Shown: positions 25,822 to 33,603 of the stretch, piece after piece
Layout: every line of letters begins with the position of its first letter
Numbering within the stretch: position 1 is the first letter of the stretch
DNA from: Flavobacteriales bacterium UBA6057
GTDB taxonomy: Bacteria > Bacteroidota > Bacteroidia > Flavobacteriales_G > Salibacteraceae
Assembly: GCA_002428995.1 (NCBI GenBank)
Contig: DIYJ01000018.1
Coordinates: 248,001 to 312,000 of the forward strand
Direction of reading: 5' to 3'
DNA length: 64,000 nucleotides
Program-made: the position numbers and the translations under genes
Notes under the pieces: generated by a model
The model's database searches: none
Seen by the model: only the letters and a program-made list of their open reading frames with translations
Told to the model about the DNA's origin: nothing

Positions 25822-26943
25822 TTACTGACTCAACATCACCGGCATCACCAGCATCAGAATCTGCTCCTGATCTTCCTTCTCCATCGGGGAAAGGATGCCC
25901 GCACGGTTGGGAGCGCTCAGTTCGAGCTTCACTTCGTCAGACTCAAGGTTGTTCAGCATCTCGATGAGGAAGCGGCTGTTGAATCCGATGGTGATGTCAT
26001 CACCCTTGTATTGACATGTTAGGCGTTCGCTTGCTTCATTGCTGAAGTCGAGGTCTTCTGCTGAAATCTGAAGCTCAGAGCCTTTGATGGAAAGTCTTAC
26101 CTGATGCGTGGTCTTGTTGGAGAAGATCGACACCCTGCGGATGGAATTCAACAGGCTGTTTCGATCGATGGTCATCACATTGGGATTCTCTTTTGGGATA
26201 ACAGCATCGTAGTTTGGGTACTTTCCATCGATCAGACGGCTGACCAAGCGGTAGTTCTCAAACACAAAAGATGCGTTGGTCTCATTGTACTCAACTTGCA
26301 CATCAGTATTGATACTGGAAAGAAGTCCTTTCAGCAAATTCAAAGGCTTCTTAGGCATGATGAAGGCTGTCGCCTTGCTGCTCTTGCTGTCCGTACGGTT
26401 ATACTTCACAAGCTTGTGAGCATCTGTGGCTACGAAGGTTACTCCGTCTTTTTCAAGGCTGAAATAGACACCGCTCATTACCGGACGAAGCTCATCGTTT
26501 CCAGTGGCAAAAACGGTTTTGTTGATCGCATTAAACAGCACGCTGCTGTCCATGCTCATCTTCGAAGCCGACTCGAGCTCTGGAAGCCTTGGGAATTCGT
26601 CTCCGTTCAATCCGGCCAACTTATACTTACCATTGTCGGAAGCCACTTCTATGTTGAAGTTCTTGGCATCAATGGAGAAGGTGAGGGGCTGATCCGGGAA
26701 TGTCTTGAGCATATCCAGCAACAACTTGGCAGGCACACATACCTTCATTTCATCATCGGCCTTGTCAAGCTCGATTTCGGTCACCATGGTAGACTCGAGA
26801 TCAGAACCGCTGGCCACCAGCTTCTTGTCTGAAATGTCAAAAAGGAAGTAGCCGAGGATCGGTAGGTTGCTGCTGGTATTGAGCACTCCGCTGATCGAGG
26901 TCAGTTGCTTCAACAATGAGGAGCTGGAAACGATGAATTTCAT
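25822..26943 (-). CDS. dnaN: DNA polymerase III sliding clamp (beta subunit)
   Basis: The 373-residue clamp that holds the replicative polymerase on DNA. The N-terminus MKFIVSSSSLLKQLTSISGV starts the first of three clamp domains; visible family segments include ILGYFLFDISDKKLVASGSD, LFNAINKTVFATGNDELRPV and the C-terminal MLVMPVMLSQ, where the protein-binding pocket forms. A perfect -7 box lies upstream. It follows gldF, gldG and a DUF4340 gene on the same strand but with a gap of 109 bases and its own promoter. dnaA and oriC are not in the window, so it is not the usual dnaA-dnaN arrangement. Confidence 0.97.
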   Translation of the reverse strand: MKFIVSSSSLLKQLTSISGVLNTSSNLPILGYFLFDISDKKLVASGSDLESTMVTEIELDKADDEMKVCVPAKLLLDMLKTFPDQPLTFSIDAKNFNIEVASDNGKYKLAGLNGDEFPRLPELESASKMSMDSSVLFNAINKTVFATGNDELRPVMSGVYFSLEKDGVTFVATDAHKLVKYNRTDSKSSKATAFIMPKKPLNLLKGLLSSINTDVQVEYNETNASFVFENYRLVSRLIDGKYPNYDAVIPKENPNVMTIDRNSLLNSIRRVSIFSNKTTHQVRLSIKGSELQISAEDLDFSNEASERLTCQYKGDDITIGFNSRFLIEMLNNLESDEVKLELSAPNRAGILSPMEKEDQEQILMLVMPVMLSQ

Positions 26944-26994
26944 TGCTTGGATTTAATGCTATTTAGAACGGCCAAACAAGCCGTCACAGGCGGA

Positions 26995-27002
26995 CAAATA
27001 TA
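26995..27002 (-). promoter_or_regulatory. -7 promoter box of dnaN
   Basis: The minus strand reads TATATTTG, a perfect TAnnTTTG box, 51 bases before the dnaN ATG in the gap after the DUF4340 gene. Supports independent transcription of dnaN. Confidence 0.5.
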
Positions 27003-27052
27003 GATTTTTAGGAAAACGAAATCGGGCCTTTTCAGCCCTAGTTATTCCCGAT

Positions 27053-28060
27053 TTATCCACTGATAAAATCGCGTGAGCGGAAGGTCAGCTGATCGAAAAT
27101 CGTGTACTGCCCAACTACAAACTGTTCACCATCGATGTAGAGGTACAATCGATCCAAATCATAGTCGATCGGATTGCCTTCAGGATCGTAGCCTTCTTTC
27201 AGTGGCTTGCGGTATCCAATCACTTCTCTGGTTTCGCCATCCCATTGCTCGAGCTCCAACTCAAACATGGGCACGTTGCTCATCACAGAGTCAATGAAGC
27301 TCATGGGTTTGGTTTCTTCAAAACCCTCAAAGTGGATCAGCTTATAGTTGGCCAGGTAGCCTTTGACAGCCACGTCATTGACAGCTTGAACAGGCTCCAG
27401 ATTCGGACCGGCAAAAAAGTCGAAGGTTTCATGATCTCCCTTGTCCACAATCTTGAAGTTGTTTTCAGGGGTATCGAGGTAGTTGATGGAAACGCTCTTG
27501 ATATCTCCGTATTGATAGGCAAATACCTCCCGGTCGCGCCACTCATTTTCGTTGGTGAAATAGCGAGTGGTAAGGAATCCGTGGAAGCCTTCAATGTGCG
27601 TGATAAAAGGCCGGCTCGATCCATCGATGAGCATATGGGTGCCAGTATGCAGCTGGTTTGCTGAACCCACGAAATAGGTTTTTACTGGCTGGCTTCCTCC
27701 CTGGTAGATTTCGATCTTGGTGTGGTTACCCATGATGTCCTTCAGCACGTTTTCCATGGCAGGCTGGCTCACGGGCGATTTTACACGAACCTTGTGGATG
27801 GTTTCCAGCAGAATGCGAATACCATCGGGGCGTGCCTTGTATTTTTCATTGAGTATCCAATCCTCTTCACCTCGTTCCAGAAGAATGGTGTTCCCCTGAT
27901 CGTCAGCCATGAAGATGCGATCGATAGCAGCCGTATCTTTTACGGAAAAGTCAGTCAATTCGCCCTGGATGGTATTGGTACTTCCTTTCTCCGTGTAAAT
28001 CCAGTAAGCCACTCCCGAGAGCACAATCAGTACTGCCAGACTCCAAATGATTCGTTTCAT
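27053..28060 (-). CDS. DUF4340 domain-containing protein
   Basis: A 335-residue protein with one N-terminal membrane segment (IIWSLAVLIVLSGVAYWIYT) and a large extracytoplasmic part. Segments such as AAIDRIFMADDQGNTILLER, EEDWILNEKYKARPDGIRIL and TKIEIYQGGSQPVKTYFVGS follow the DUF4340 pattern of paired beta-rich units. The family often follows GldG-like/ABC-2 auxiliary genes. It starts 3 bases after gldG, so it is probably a partner of the GldFG ABC complex. No enzymatic motif. Confidence 0.85.
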   Translation of the reverse strand: MKRIIWSLAVLIVLSGVAYWIYTEKGSTNTIQGELTDFSVKDTAAIDRIFMADDQGNTILLERGEEDWILNEKYKARPDGIRILLETIHKVRVKSPVSQPAMENVLKDIMGNHTKIEIYQGGSQPVKTYFVGSANQLHTGTHMLIDGSSRPFITHIEGFHGFLTTRYFTNENEWRDREVFAYQYGDIKSVSINYLDTPENNFKIVDKGDHETFDFFAGPNLEPVQAVNDVAVKGYLANYKLIHFEGFEETKPMSFIDSVMSNVPMFELELEQWDGETREVIGYRKPLKEGYDPEGNPIDYDLDRLYLYIDGEQFVVGQYTIFDQLTFRSRDFISG

Positions 28061-28063
28061 GTC

Positions 28064-29776
28064 CTAAGCTTTTGTGACGTATTTCCGTTTTCTGATGTAG
28101 AACCTTCCAATGCTGAAGAGGAAAATCAACAGCATGGGAGCAGCGGTGTTGAGCACCTGCCAGAAGTAGCGTTCTTCATCAATGCGTGCCTGATCCAACA
28201 GGCGGATCTTAAACTCCTTAGACCGAACATTCAGAAGTCCACTGTCATCGCAGAGGTAGTTCATCGCGTTGAGCAGGAATTCCCGGTTTCCGTAGAGTTG
28301 ATTCGTGTATTTGTCATAGCCCAACGCGAAGTAGCGCGTTCCATCGGAGCTTATGGGGTTCTTGATCAAGTCTCCATCGCTGCACACGATCATTTTGGCA
28401 GGCAGGCTCTTCTCTCTGAAGTTGATGTCTTCGCTTTCCAAAATACGCTTCGGCAGACGGTTGGTAAACACGGAGGTGAACTCACCTTCCAGCAGCACGG
28501 CAACGTTTTTCTTACCTGCCGAGAAAAGCTCGTAACGCGGAGCTTCCCGCAGAATGTTGAAGCTAATGCGTGTAGGAGCATTCACCATGCGCGTTTGGTC
28601 GCTGGAAGTCAGAAGCACGGATCCCTTCACGCCTTCTACTTCCAACAAGTCAATCGAGCTTACAAATTCACTTTTCAGTCGGTCAATGTTCTTTGAGATG
28701 GGGTGGTCTTCATTCCCCATCAGCAGTGGAGAATAGTACCAGGGGAACATTTCCTGGCGAGGTTGATCACCTACGTAACCTGTTACAATCGGGATTGGCA
28801 GAGCCTGGAGATCGAGAATAAGGTCGTTGTTCAGGCGAGCTCCATAGTGGAAGATCATGTCTGTCAGGTTGTGCTCGAGCACAAGCCCCATGGTGAAATT
28901 CGAAGAGCGAAGGCTGTCCATGCGTGCATGCACGGGATCGATAAACCAGAGCACGTCTCCACCGCGCATGATAAACTGGTCGAGGATGAACTTGTCCTTT
29001 TCGCTGAAGGCGCTGTCCGGACGGGCAACAATTACCGCGGTATAACCTGTTAGTGCATCGAGTTGCTCGTCAATCTTCACACGATCTACCGTGTAGAATT
29101 CTGAAAGTGCTGTGACTGCATCAGCCGTTTCCAATTCGCCCAACTGGCCATTTCCTTCCAACAGGGCGATGGTCAGCAGATCTGTCCTCACCAGCTTTCG
29201 CATGGAGCTTACCATTTCGTATTCCAGCTGCTGAATGGACGTATTGATCATTTCCTGTTCGTTGCCACCAGCTTTGCTTTTCAGCAGCTGAATCGCAACT
29301 TCCCGGCCTTGGTAAGCCATCACCGCTCCGGGGAAGATGATCTGCTCGGTCATCTTATCGCCTTCGCGCATCCTCACGTTGGTGTATTGAAGGCCGAGGC
29401 GTGTAAGTTCCTCGTAAACGGCTACCCGTTCTTCTTCAACAGGCGATGCGGAAGGATCAATGAATTCATATTCCAGTTTGCCGTTGGAGTAGGCGCGGAG
29501 TTCATCCAGGGTTTCCTTGGTGGCATCGCGTAATTCGCGGAACTCAGCGGGCAGATTTCCATCGAGGTATACCCGAACGAAGACTACATCTTCGAGGCTT
29601 TGAACACGCTCGATGGTGGCATCCGATAGCGTGTAGCGTTTCTCGGAAGTAAGGTCGAATCTGGAAAAGGCAAACTGTCCAGCGAAATTCACCACCAGAA
29701 TAATGGCAATGTAGATTAGCAGTGTGGTGAGGTCCACCCACTTTTTGCTCTTCCGCTTTTTAGACGCTGCTACCAT
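28064..29776 (-). CDS. gldG: Gliding motility ABC transporter auxiliary protein GldG
   Basis: A 570-residue protein anchored by an N-terminal segment (LLIYIAIILVVNFAGQFAFS) and a C-terminal one (AAPMLLIFLFSIGRF). Between them lies an extracytoplasmic GldG/substrate-binding-like region; typical strings are LTSEKRYTLSDATIERV, VVFVRVYLDGNLPAEF and GGDVLWFIDP. In Flavobacterium johnsoniae GldG acts with GldA and GldF in gliding, though the transported substrate is unknown. The start overlaps the gldF stop by 7 bases. No gldA-type ATPase gene is adjacent. Confidence 0.92.
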   Translation of the reverse strand: MVAASKKRKSKKWVDLTTLLIYIAIILVVNFAGQFAFSRFDLTSEKRYTLSDATIERVQSLEDVVFVRVYLDGNLPAEFRELRDATKETLDELRAYSNGKLEYEFIDPSASPVEEERVAVYEELTRLGLQYTNVRMREGDKMTEQIIFPGAVMAYQGREVAIQLLKSKAGGNEQEMINTSIQQLEYEMVSSMRKLVRTDLLTIALLEGNGQLGELETADAVTALSEFYTVDRVKIDEQLDALTGYTAVIVARPDSAFSEKDKFILDQFIMRGGDVLWFIDPVHARMDSLRSSNFTMGLVLEHNLTDMIFHYGARLNNDLILDLQALPIPIVTGYVGDQPRQEMFPWYYSPLLMGNEDHPISKNIDRLKSEFVSSIDLLEVEGVKGSVLLTSSDQTRMVNAPTRISFNILREAPRYELFSAGKKNVAVLLEGEFTSVFTNRLPKRILESEDINFREKSLPAKMIVCSDGDLIKNPISSDGTRYFALGYDKYTNQLYGNREFLLNAMNYLCDDSGLLNVRSKEFKIRLLDQARIDEERYFWQVLNTAAPMLLIFLFSIGRFYIRKRKYVTKA

Positions 29777-30501
29777 TTCCTGCTCTCCAATCTTGTTTTG
29801 GTGATGAGTAGAAAAAGGCCAATGAAGCTGAGGAAGTAGATCACGTCACGCGTGTCAACCACTCCGCGGCTGATGGACATGTAATGTGCGTTGATGCCCA
29901 GGCTGTTCAGCAGGTATTCAACGCTTCCCTCCGTAAATAGGCTGCTCACTGATTCAAAGCCGATGAAACAGATGAAGCTCAGAAACACCGCAATGATGAA
30001 GGATACAATCTGGTTTTTGGTCATGGAAGAAGCAAACACTCCCATGGCTACATAGGCTCCGGCCAAAAAGAGGAGACCGATGTATGATCCCCACATGCCT
30101 CCGGTGTCGAGGTTCCCTTTTGGGGCTCCCAGTTGGTGAACGGAGTAGTAATAAATGAGTGTAGGAATGATCGCCACGATGGTGAGGATCCAGCCAGCCA
30201 GAAACTTGGCCAATACGATCTGCCACTCGGTGAGCGGCTTGGTGAGCAGGAGCTCAATGGTTCCCGTGCGGTGTTCTTCCGCAAATAATCTCATGGTGAC
30301 CGCAGGGCAGAGAAACAGAAACACCCAGGGTGCGAGTGTGAATAGTGTATCCAGGTTTGCGTAACCGCTGTTGAGGACGTTCATTTCAATCGGGAATACC
30401 CACATGAACAACCCTACGGCACACAGAAAAACCGCCATGACCAGGTAACCGATCAAGGAGGACAGGAAGTCGCTTATTTCTTTCTTGAGTAAACTCAGCA
30501 T
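29770..30501 (-). CDS. gldF: Gliding motility ABC transporter permease GldF
   Basis: A 243-residue ABC-2 permease starting at the ATG at 30501 (MLSLLKKEISDFLSSLIGYL); six codons upstream another ATG is in frame, but the family start and promoter position favour 30501. Six membrane segments are visible: LVMAVFLCAVGLFMWVFPI, LFTLAPWVFLFLCPAVTM, FLAGWILTIVAIIPTLIYYY, YIGLLFLAGAYVAMGVFAS, IVSFIIAVFLSFICFIGF, VIYFLSFIGLFLLITKTRL. AEEHRTGTIELLLTKPL is the ABC-2 signature. It is the first gene of gldF-gldG-DUF4340. A perfect -7 box lies 16 bases upstream. Confidence 0.93.
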   Translation of the reverse strand: MLSLLKKEISDFLSSLIGYLVMAVFLCAVGLFMWVFPIEMNVLNSGYANLDTLFTLAPWVFLFLCPAVTMRLFAEEHRTGTIELLLTKPLTEWQIVLAKFLAGWILTIVAIIPTLIYYYSVHQLGAPKGNLDTGGMWGSYIGLLFLAGAYVAMGVFASSMTKNQIVSFIIAVFLSFICFIGFESVSSLFTEGSVEYLLNSLGINAHYMSISRGVVDTRDVIYFLSFIGLFLLITKTRLESRKW

Positions 30502-30516
30502 GCGCTCAGAAGCGGC

Positions 30517-30524
30517 CAAAGATA
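30517..30524 (-). promoter_or_regulatory. -7 promoter box of gldFG operon
   Basis: The minus strand reads TATCTTTG, a perfect TAnnTTTG, 15 bases before the chosen gldF ATG (30501). It overlaps the first codons of the longer start at 30519, which argues against that longer form. Confidence 0.5.
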
Positions 30525-30590
30525 TTTATTGCACAAACCGCTGAATGCGAAAATGAGTTACCGGTATCCACAGGTTAGTTAACAATTGGA

Positions 30591-30725
30591 AGAGACTAGC
30601 TATTTGCTGTCAGTCGTAAGCTACTAGCAGATTTGGGTGGGTTCAGCTATTCGTTCAATTTCGAGACTATCAGCCAAACCCACGAACTCAACCAATCCTA
30701 AAAGCCGCTGACAGCTGATAGCTCA
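30591..30725. repeat. AGCTGATAGCT-type repeats
   Basis: Two units of one dispersed family. Unit A at 30591-30630 contains ACTAGCTATTTGCTGTCAGT and CTACTAGCAG. Unit B at 30702-30725 contains CCGCTGACAGCTGATAGCTC. They flank a GC-richer stretch. The gap lies between the end of a lipoprotein gene and the gldF promoter, both on the minus strand. The same words occur at 25788-25815 and 50011-50046. I see no gene in the rest of the ~270-base gap. Confidence 0.65.
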
Positions 30726-30788
30726 TACCACCGATCGCAGAAAATGCTGACGATACCCTGCGAATAAGCGCTCCAAGCCTCCGGACGC

Positions 30789-31124
30789 CTACTCCACCAA
30801 AGTTTCGTCATCAATCACCACCACCAGATCATCATTCGGTTCTAGTCTGTAGGCTTCCGCTGTTCTCAAGGCTACGGTGTTTCCATTTGCGCTGAGCTCG
30901 AAAGTGATGCGCAGGTCCGCTGGCAGCTTTTGGTCGGTTCTTCTGATGGTCAGTTCTGAAGTGGACTGTCCCGGGAGCAGCGAGCCGCTCAAGGCAAATT
31001 CTCCCCAGTGGATGTTTTCCATTCTCACACCCGAGATTTCGTTCACAACTTTGATGGTTCCCGGGCGGTGGCAGGCCTGTGAGGCCAAGGCGATCAGGGC
31101 AAATACCAGAATCTTAAATCTCAT
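30789..31124 (-). CDS. Small hypothetical lipoprotein
   Basis: A 111-residue lipoprotein. The signal (MRFKILVFALIALASQAC) ends in a lipobox with cysteine 18. The body has alternating beta-like segments (GTIKVVNEISGVRMENIHWG, STSELTIRRTDQKLPADLRI, DDLVVVIDDETLVE). I do not recognise the family. The start lies one base after the stop of the upstream lipoprotein gene, so the two lipoproteins are one transcription unit and may act together. Confidence 0.75.
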   Translation of the reverse strand: MRFKILVFALIALASQACHRPGTIKVVNEISGVRMENIHWGEFALSGSLLPGQSTSELTIRRTDQKLPADLRITFELSANGNTVALRTAEAYRLEPNDDLVVVIDDETLVE

Positions 31125-31125
31125 A

Positions 31126-31692
31126 TCAGTTCAGTGTAATGTCAATTTCTCCGAGGTAGGCGCTGCTTTGATTTTCATCCACGGTAAAGGACTGATAGAC
31201 GTAAGGATGGAAGGTGCGCAGATTTCCATCCTTGTCCCGAAGCTTCACGGATGAAACGAGGCAGAGGTATTCGCCCGGGTCGAGATCGAAGCTTTCATTC
31301 AAGAGAAGCGCAAATTCTCCGGCCGTTTGGAAAAACTCTACACCGTCCACGTTTTGTTGCCTGGAGCTTGCATAGTGACTCACTTTCCGATTTGTGACCA
31401 GAAAGTCTCCGCTTTCGCTTTGCTCGAAGATGGAAGTGTCAATGGTATCGGTAGAGACAGTTGCCCAGAATTCACCGTTTACAAAAAGTGTGATGGAGTC
31501 AATGTGACTTACCAGAATGGGATTTCCATTCTCATCTTGCAGATTCACAAGGAGGATCACTTCTTCGAAGCTGCTGGAGCTGCCGTCTGAAACGACTCTT
31601 GTTTGTGCGATGTCTACAGGATCATCACTGTCTTCACATCCCGTGGTGGTCAACAATCCAGCGATGAGAGAGAGAGCTGTCAGATGTCTCAT
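31126..31692 (-). CDS. Hypothetical lipoprotein
   Basis: A 188-residue lipoprotein. Signal MRHLTALSLIAGLLTTTGC with a lipobox and cysteine 19, then an acidic linker (EDSDDPVD). The body looks beta-rich, e.g. SFEEVILLVNLQDENGNPIL, SITLFVNGEFWATVSTDTID and YLCLVSSVKLRDKDGNLRTF, compatible with an Ig-like or beta-barrel fold. No family recognised. Tandem with the following small lipoprotein. Confidence 0.75.
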   Translation of the reverse strand: MRHLTALSLIAGLLTTTGCEDSDDPVDIAQTRVVSDGSSSSFEEVILLVNLQDENGNPILVSHIDSITLFVNGEFWATVSTDTIDTSIFEQSESGDFLVTNRKVSHYASSRQQNVDGVEFFQTAGEFALLLNESFDLDPGEYLCLVSSVKLRDKDGNLRTFHPYVYQSFTVDENQSSAYLGEIDITLN

Positions 31693-31757
31693 GGTTAAGC
31701 TTTACATCCGAAGACTCGCGTCTGCTTGAAATGGTTTGGACTCCGCTCAGAGGTCTT

Positions 31758-32228
31758 TCAAGTGCCTCGTTTTTCTTCAAACTTACGCAGCATGGAGCGC
31801 GTTCGTTCCCGGAGTTTGGATCGGAAAAAAGGCGTCCAGCCGATCATCATGCCGCTCAATCCCATCGCTTGCTGCGACCATTTATGAAGGTTGAAGTGAT
31901 CCTTGTGCCTGATGATCTTTCCGTCCTTGAATTTGAAGGATGCCTCAATGCTGTTGTGCACCTTTTTCTGTGCTTTCCCGAAGTAATAGAACGCTTCCCA
32001 GTGGGCACTGCCCGTTTCTCCGTCAGCTTGCACATTCGAGAATATGACTTTAAAATCCTTGCCCTGTTGAGATTGGCACAGCATGCGCCACATGTTTCGG
32101 GCTTGTTCACCCTTCAAGTCACCAAATGCCGGATCATGAAATTCAATGTCGTCATGGTAAAGCGCAGCCATCGCATCGCCATCCAGGCGCTGAAAGGCTT
32201 CGTAGAATTGGGTGATGAGAGATTCCAT
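31758..32228 (-). CDS. NTF2-like (SnoaL-like) protein
   Basis: A protein of about 156 residues of the cone-shaped NTF2/SnoaL fold. Start at the ATG at 32228 (MESLITQFYEAFQRLDGDAM), with an ATG six codons upstream as an alternative. The pattern ALYHDDIEFHDPAFGDLKG, then VQADGETGSAHWEAFYYFG and FKFKDGKIIRHKDHFNLHKW, fits the fold, including the pocket His/Asp residues. The C-terminal 30 residues are basic. The ligand is unknown. It lies 62 bases downstream of the AraC-type regulator on the same strand and may share its transcript. Confidence 0.85.
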   Translation of the reverse strand: MESLITQFYEAFQRLDGDAMAALYHDDIEFHDPAFGDLKGEQARNMWRMLCQSQQGKDFKVIFSNVQADGETGSAHWEAFYYFGKAQKKVHNSIEASFKFKDGKIIRHKDHFNLHKWSQQAMGLSGMMIGWTPFFRSKLRERTRSMLRKFEEKRGT

Positions 32229-32290
32229 GACTTGAATTTCAGGCAAGATAACCCAGGCATTCGAAAGAATCCCGAATCAAATCTCCTCCG

Positions 32291-33223
32291 CTACAAACTC
32301 GCGCTTTGTCTGTAGGTTAATGGCGTTTGTCCCGTATGCTTCTTGAAGAAAGCGCTGAAGTTGTTCGGGCTCTCAAAGTAGAGGGCGTAGCCAATTTCTT
32401 TTACGCTCATTTCCGTTTGAGCCAGGTAGGATTTCGCCAGCTGAAGCAGATGGTTATGAATGTGTCCCAGCGCTGTAATTCCCGAAATTCCCTTCACTAC
32501 GGCATTCAGGTGATTGGGATGCACGTTCAACTTCCGGGCATAATAGCTCGTGGTGTGCAATGCTGCGAAGGTTTCCAGTTTTGCGGACGGATAGAAGCTG
32601 GTTTGTATCAGCGTTTGATACCGCGTGAGCAATTTCATGTCAGCCGTTCTCAGCTCGTTTTCCGCTTCTTCTTGTGAAACCTGCCGCGAGAAATAGCGCT
32701 TTACGAAGTTCAGCAGTAACAGCACTTGGGCTTCAATCATTTGAAACTTATCGCTGGAATCCCCATGGTATTCCTGGTGAATGCTGCTGTAGATGTTCGC
32801 AATGTTTCCCAGGTCAGCAGATTCAATTTCAAAGGGAATAGACTTCTCAATCTTTAGAAACGGAAAATCCTGCAAGAGCGCGGAGAAGTGTTTTGACTGT
32901 GCGAGGAAATCCTGGGTGAACATGATGTAATAGCCACTCCAGTTAGGGACGATGTCCCAGGAAAAGATCTGAAAGGGCGAGTTGAAGAAGATGGTCGTGC
33001 CATCTGGAAAATCGGTGTGATAACCGCTTACCGCTTTTCCGTCTCCATCGGCTTTGATGGCGATGGCATAGAACTCATGCCGGAATGGTGGCATGGAAGG
33101 CTTTACCAACGGCATGTTTTCCTCAAAGCTTCGAATGTCGAAGTGAGGATGTCGGGGAGCCGGAATGCCAATGCCTTCGCAGTATGCTGGTATGGTCGTA
33201 AAGTGTTTCACAGATCTTCCCAC
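32291..33223 (-). CDS. AraC family transcriptional regulator
   Basis: A 310-residue regulator with an N-terminal cupin-like sensing part (AIKADGDGKAVSGYHTDFPD, TTIFFNSPFQIFSWDIVPNW) and a C-terminal pair of helix-turn-helix motifs (AALHTTSYYARKLNVHPNHL, MSVKEIGYALYFESPNNFSA, FFKKHTGQTPLTYRQS). It may bind a small ligand and activate or repress its own region. The start at 33223 is an ATG; a GTG four codons later (VKHFTTIPAYCE) is possible and fits family starts. Its targets cannot be read from the sequence. Confidence 0.9.
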   Translation of the reverse strand: MGRSVKHFTTIPAYCEGIGIPAPRHPHFDIRSFEENMPLVKPSMPPFRHEFYAIAIKADGDGKAVSGYHTDFPDGTTIFFNSPFQIFSWDIVPNWSGYYIMFTQDFLAQSKHFSALLQDFPFLKIEKSIPFEIESADLGNIANIYSSIHQEYHGDSSDKFQMIEAQVLLLLNFVKRYFSRQVSQEEAENELRTADMKLLTRYQTLIQTSFYPSAKLETFAALHTTSYYARKLNVHPNHLNAVVKGISGITALGHIHNHLLQLAKSYLAQTEMSVKEIGYALYFESPNNFSAFFKKHTGQTPLTYRQSASL

Positions 33224-33316
33224 AAGATTAGGAGGTAGAAGTCAGAATCCAATACGAGGGAACTGTTCTGCGCAAATCACCCCAACACTCAAAACTCCAC
33301 CACCCACAACCAGAAG

Positions 33317-33480
33317 GTCACTTCGAGTGAATCTTGCGAAGCGAAAGCGAAGCAAGATTTGTATCGAGAAGTGTATCGAGAAGTGTGTATTAAGAAGAGG
33401 ACTCAGAATTGTCTTGAAGACAGCACTTGCTTATTAAAACCGATCTCGATACGCGCCTTTCAGGCGCACTCGATCTGACA
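33317..33480. repeat. Composite repeat with TCGATACGCGCC hairpin
   Basis: A mixed element in the 380-base gap upstream of the AraC gene. Parts: an inverted repeat AATCTTGC (33330-33337) / GCAAGATT (33352-33359) around a purine run; a tandem 12-mer GTATCGAGAAGT twice at 33361-33384; and, at 33441-33480, GATCTCGATACGCGCC with a GCGCC-TTTCA-GGCGC hairpin and CACTCGATC on the far side. Related TCGATACGCGCC sequences are a known kind of intergenic repeat in this phylum (from memory). I see no gene here. Confidence 0.65.
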
Positions 33481-33544
33481 TTGCGGTTGCTTGTTGTTTG
33501 TTAGGGCCGCCTGCCAATGACTACAGCAATCAGTTTCCATAAAA

Positions 33545-33580
33545 CAAACAGCCCCGATGCCAGAGCACCGGGGCCGTTTG
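33545..33580 (-). terminator. Terminator of duplicated-domain lipoprotein gene
   Basis: Inverted repeat of CAAAC-a-GCCCCG (33545-33556) and CGGGGC-c-GTTTG (33569-33580): 11 paired bases with one mismatch and a 12-base loop. On the minus strand it is followed by TTTT. It sits 24 bases downstream of the gene ending at 33604, as expected for its rho-independent terminator. Confidence 0.75.
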
Positions 33581-33603
33581 AAAAACCACCACTTATGAAG
33601 ATC

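Noticed and set aside
26104..26832. 242-codon open frame antisense to dnaN
   Set aside because: dnaN is certain; antisense frame follows its codon pattern.
27722..28696. 324-codon open frame antisense to DUF4340 and gldG
   Set aside because: Crosses two clear genes on the other strand and has no recognisable domain.
33361..33384. Tandem 12-mers as start of a CRISPR array
   Set aside because: Only two direct copies with no spacers and no cas genes nearby.
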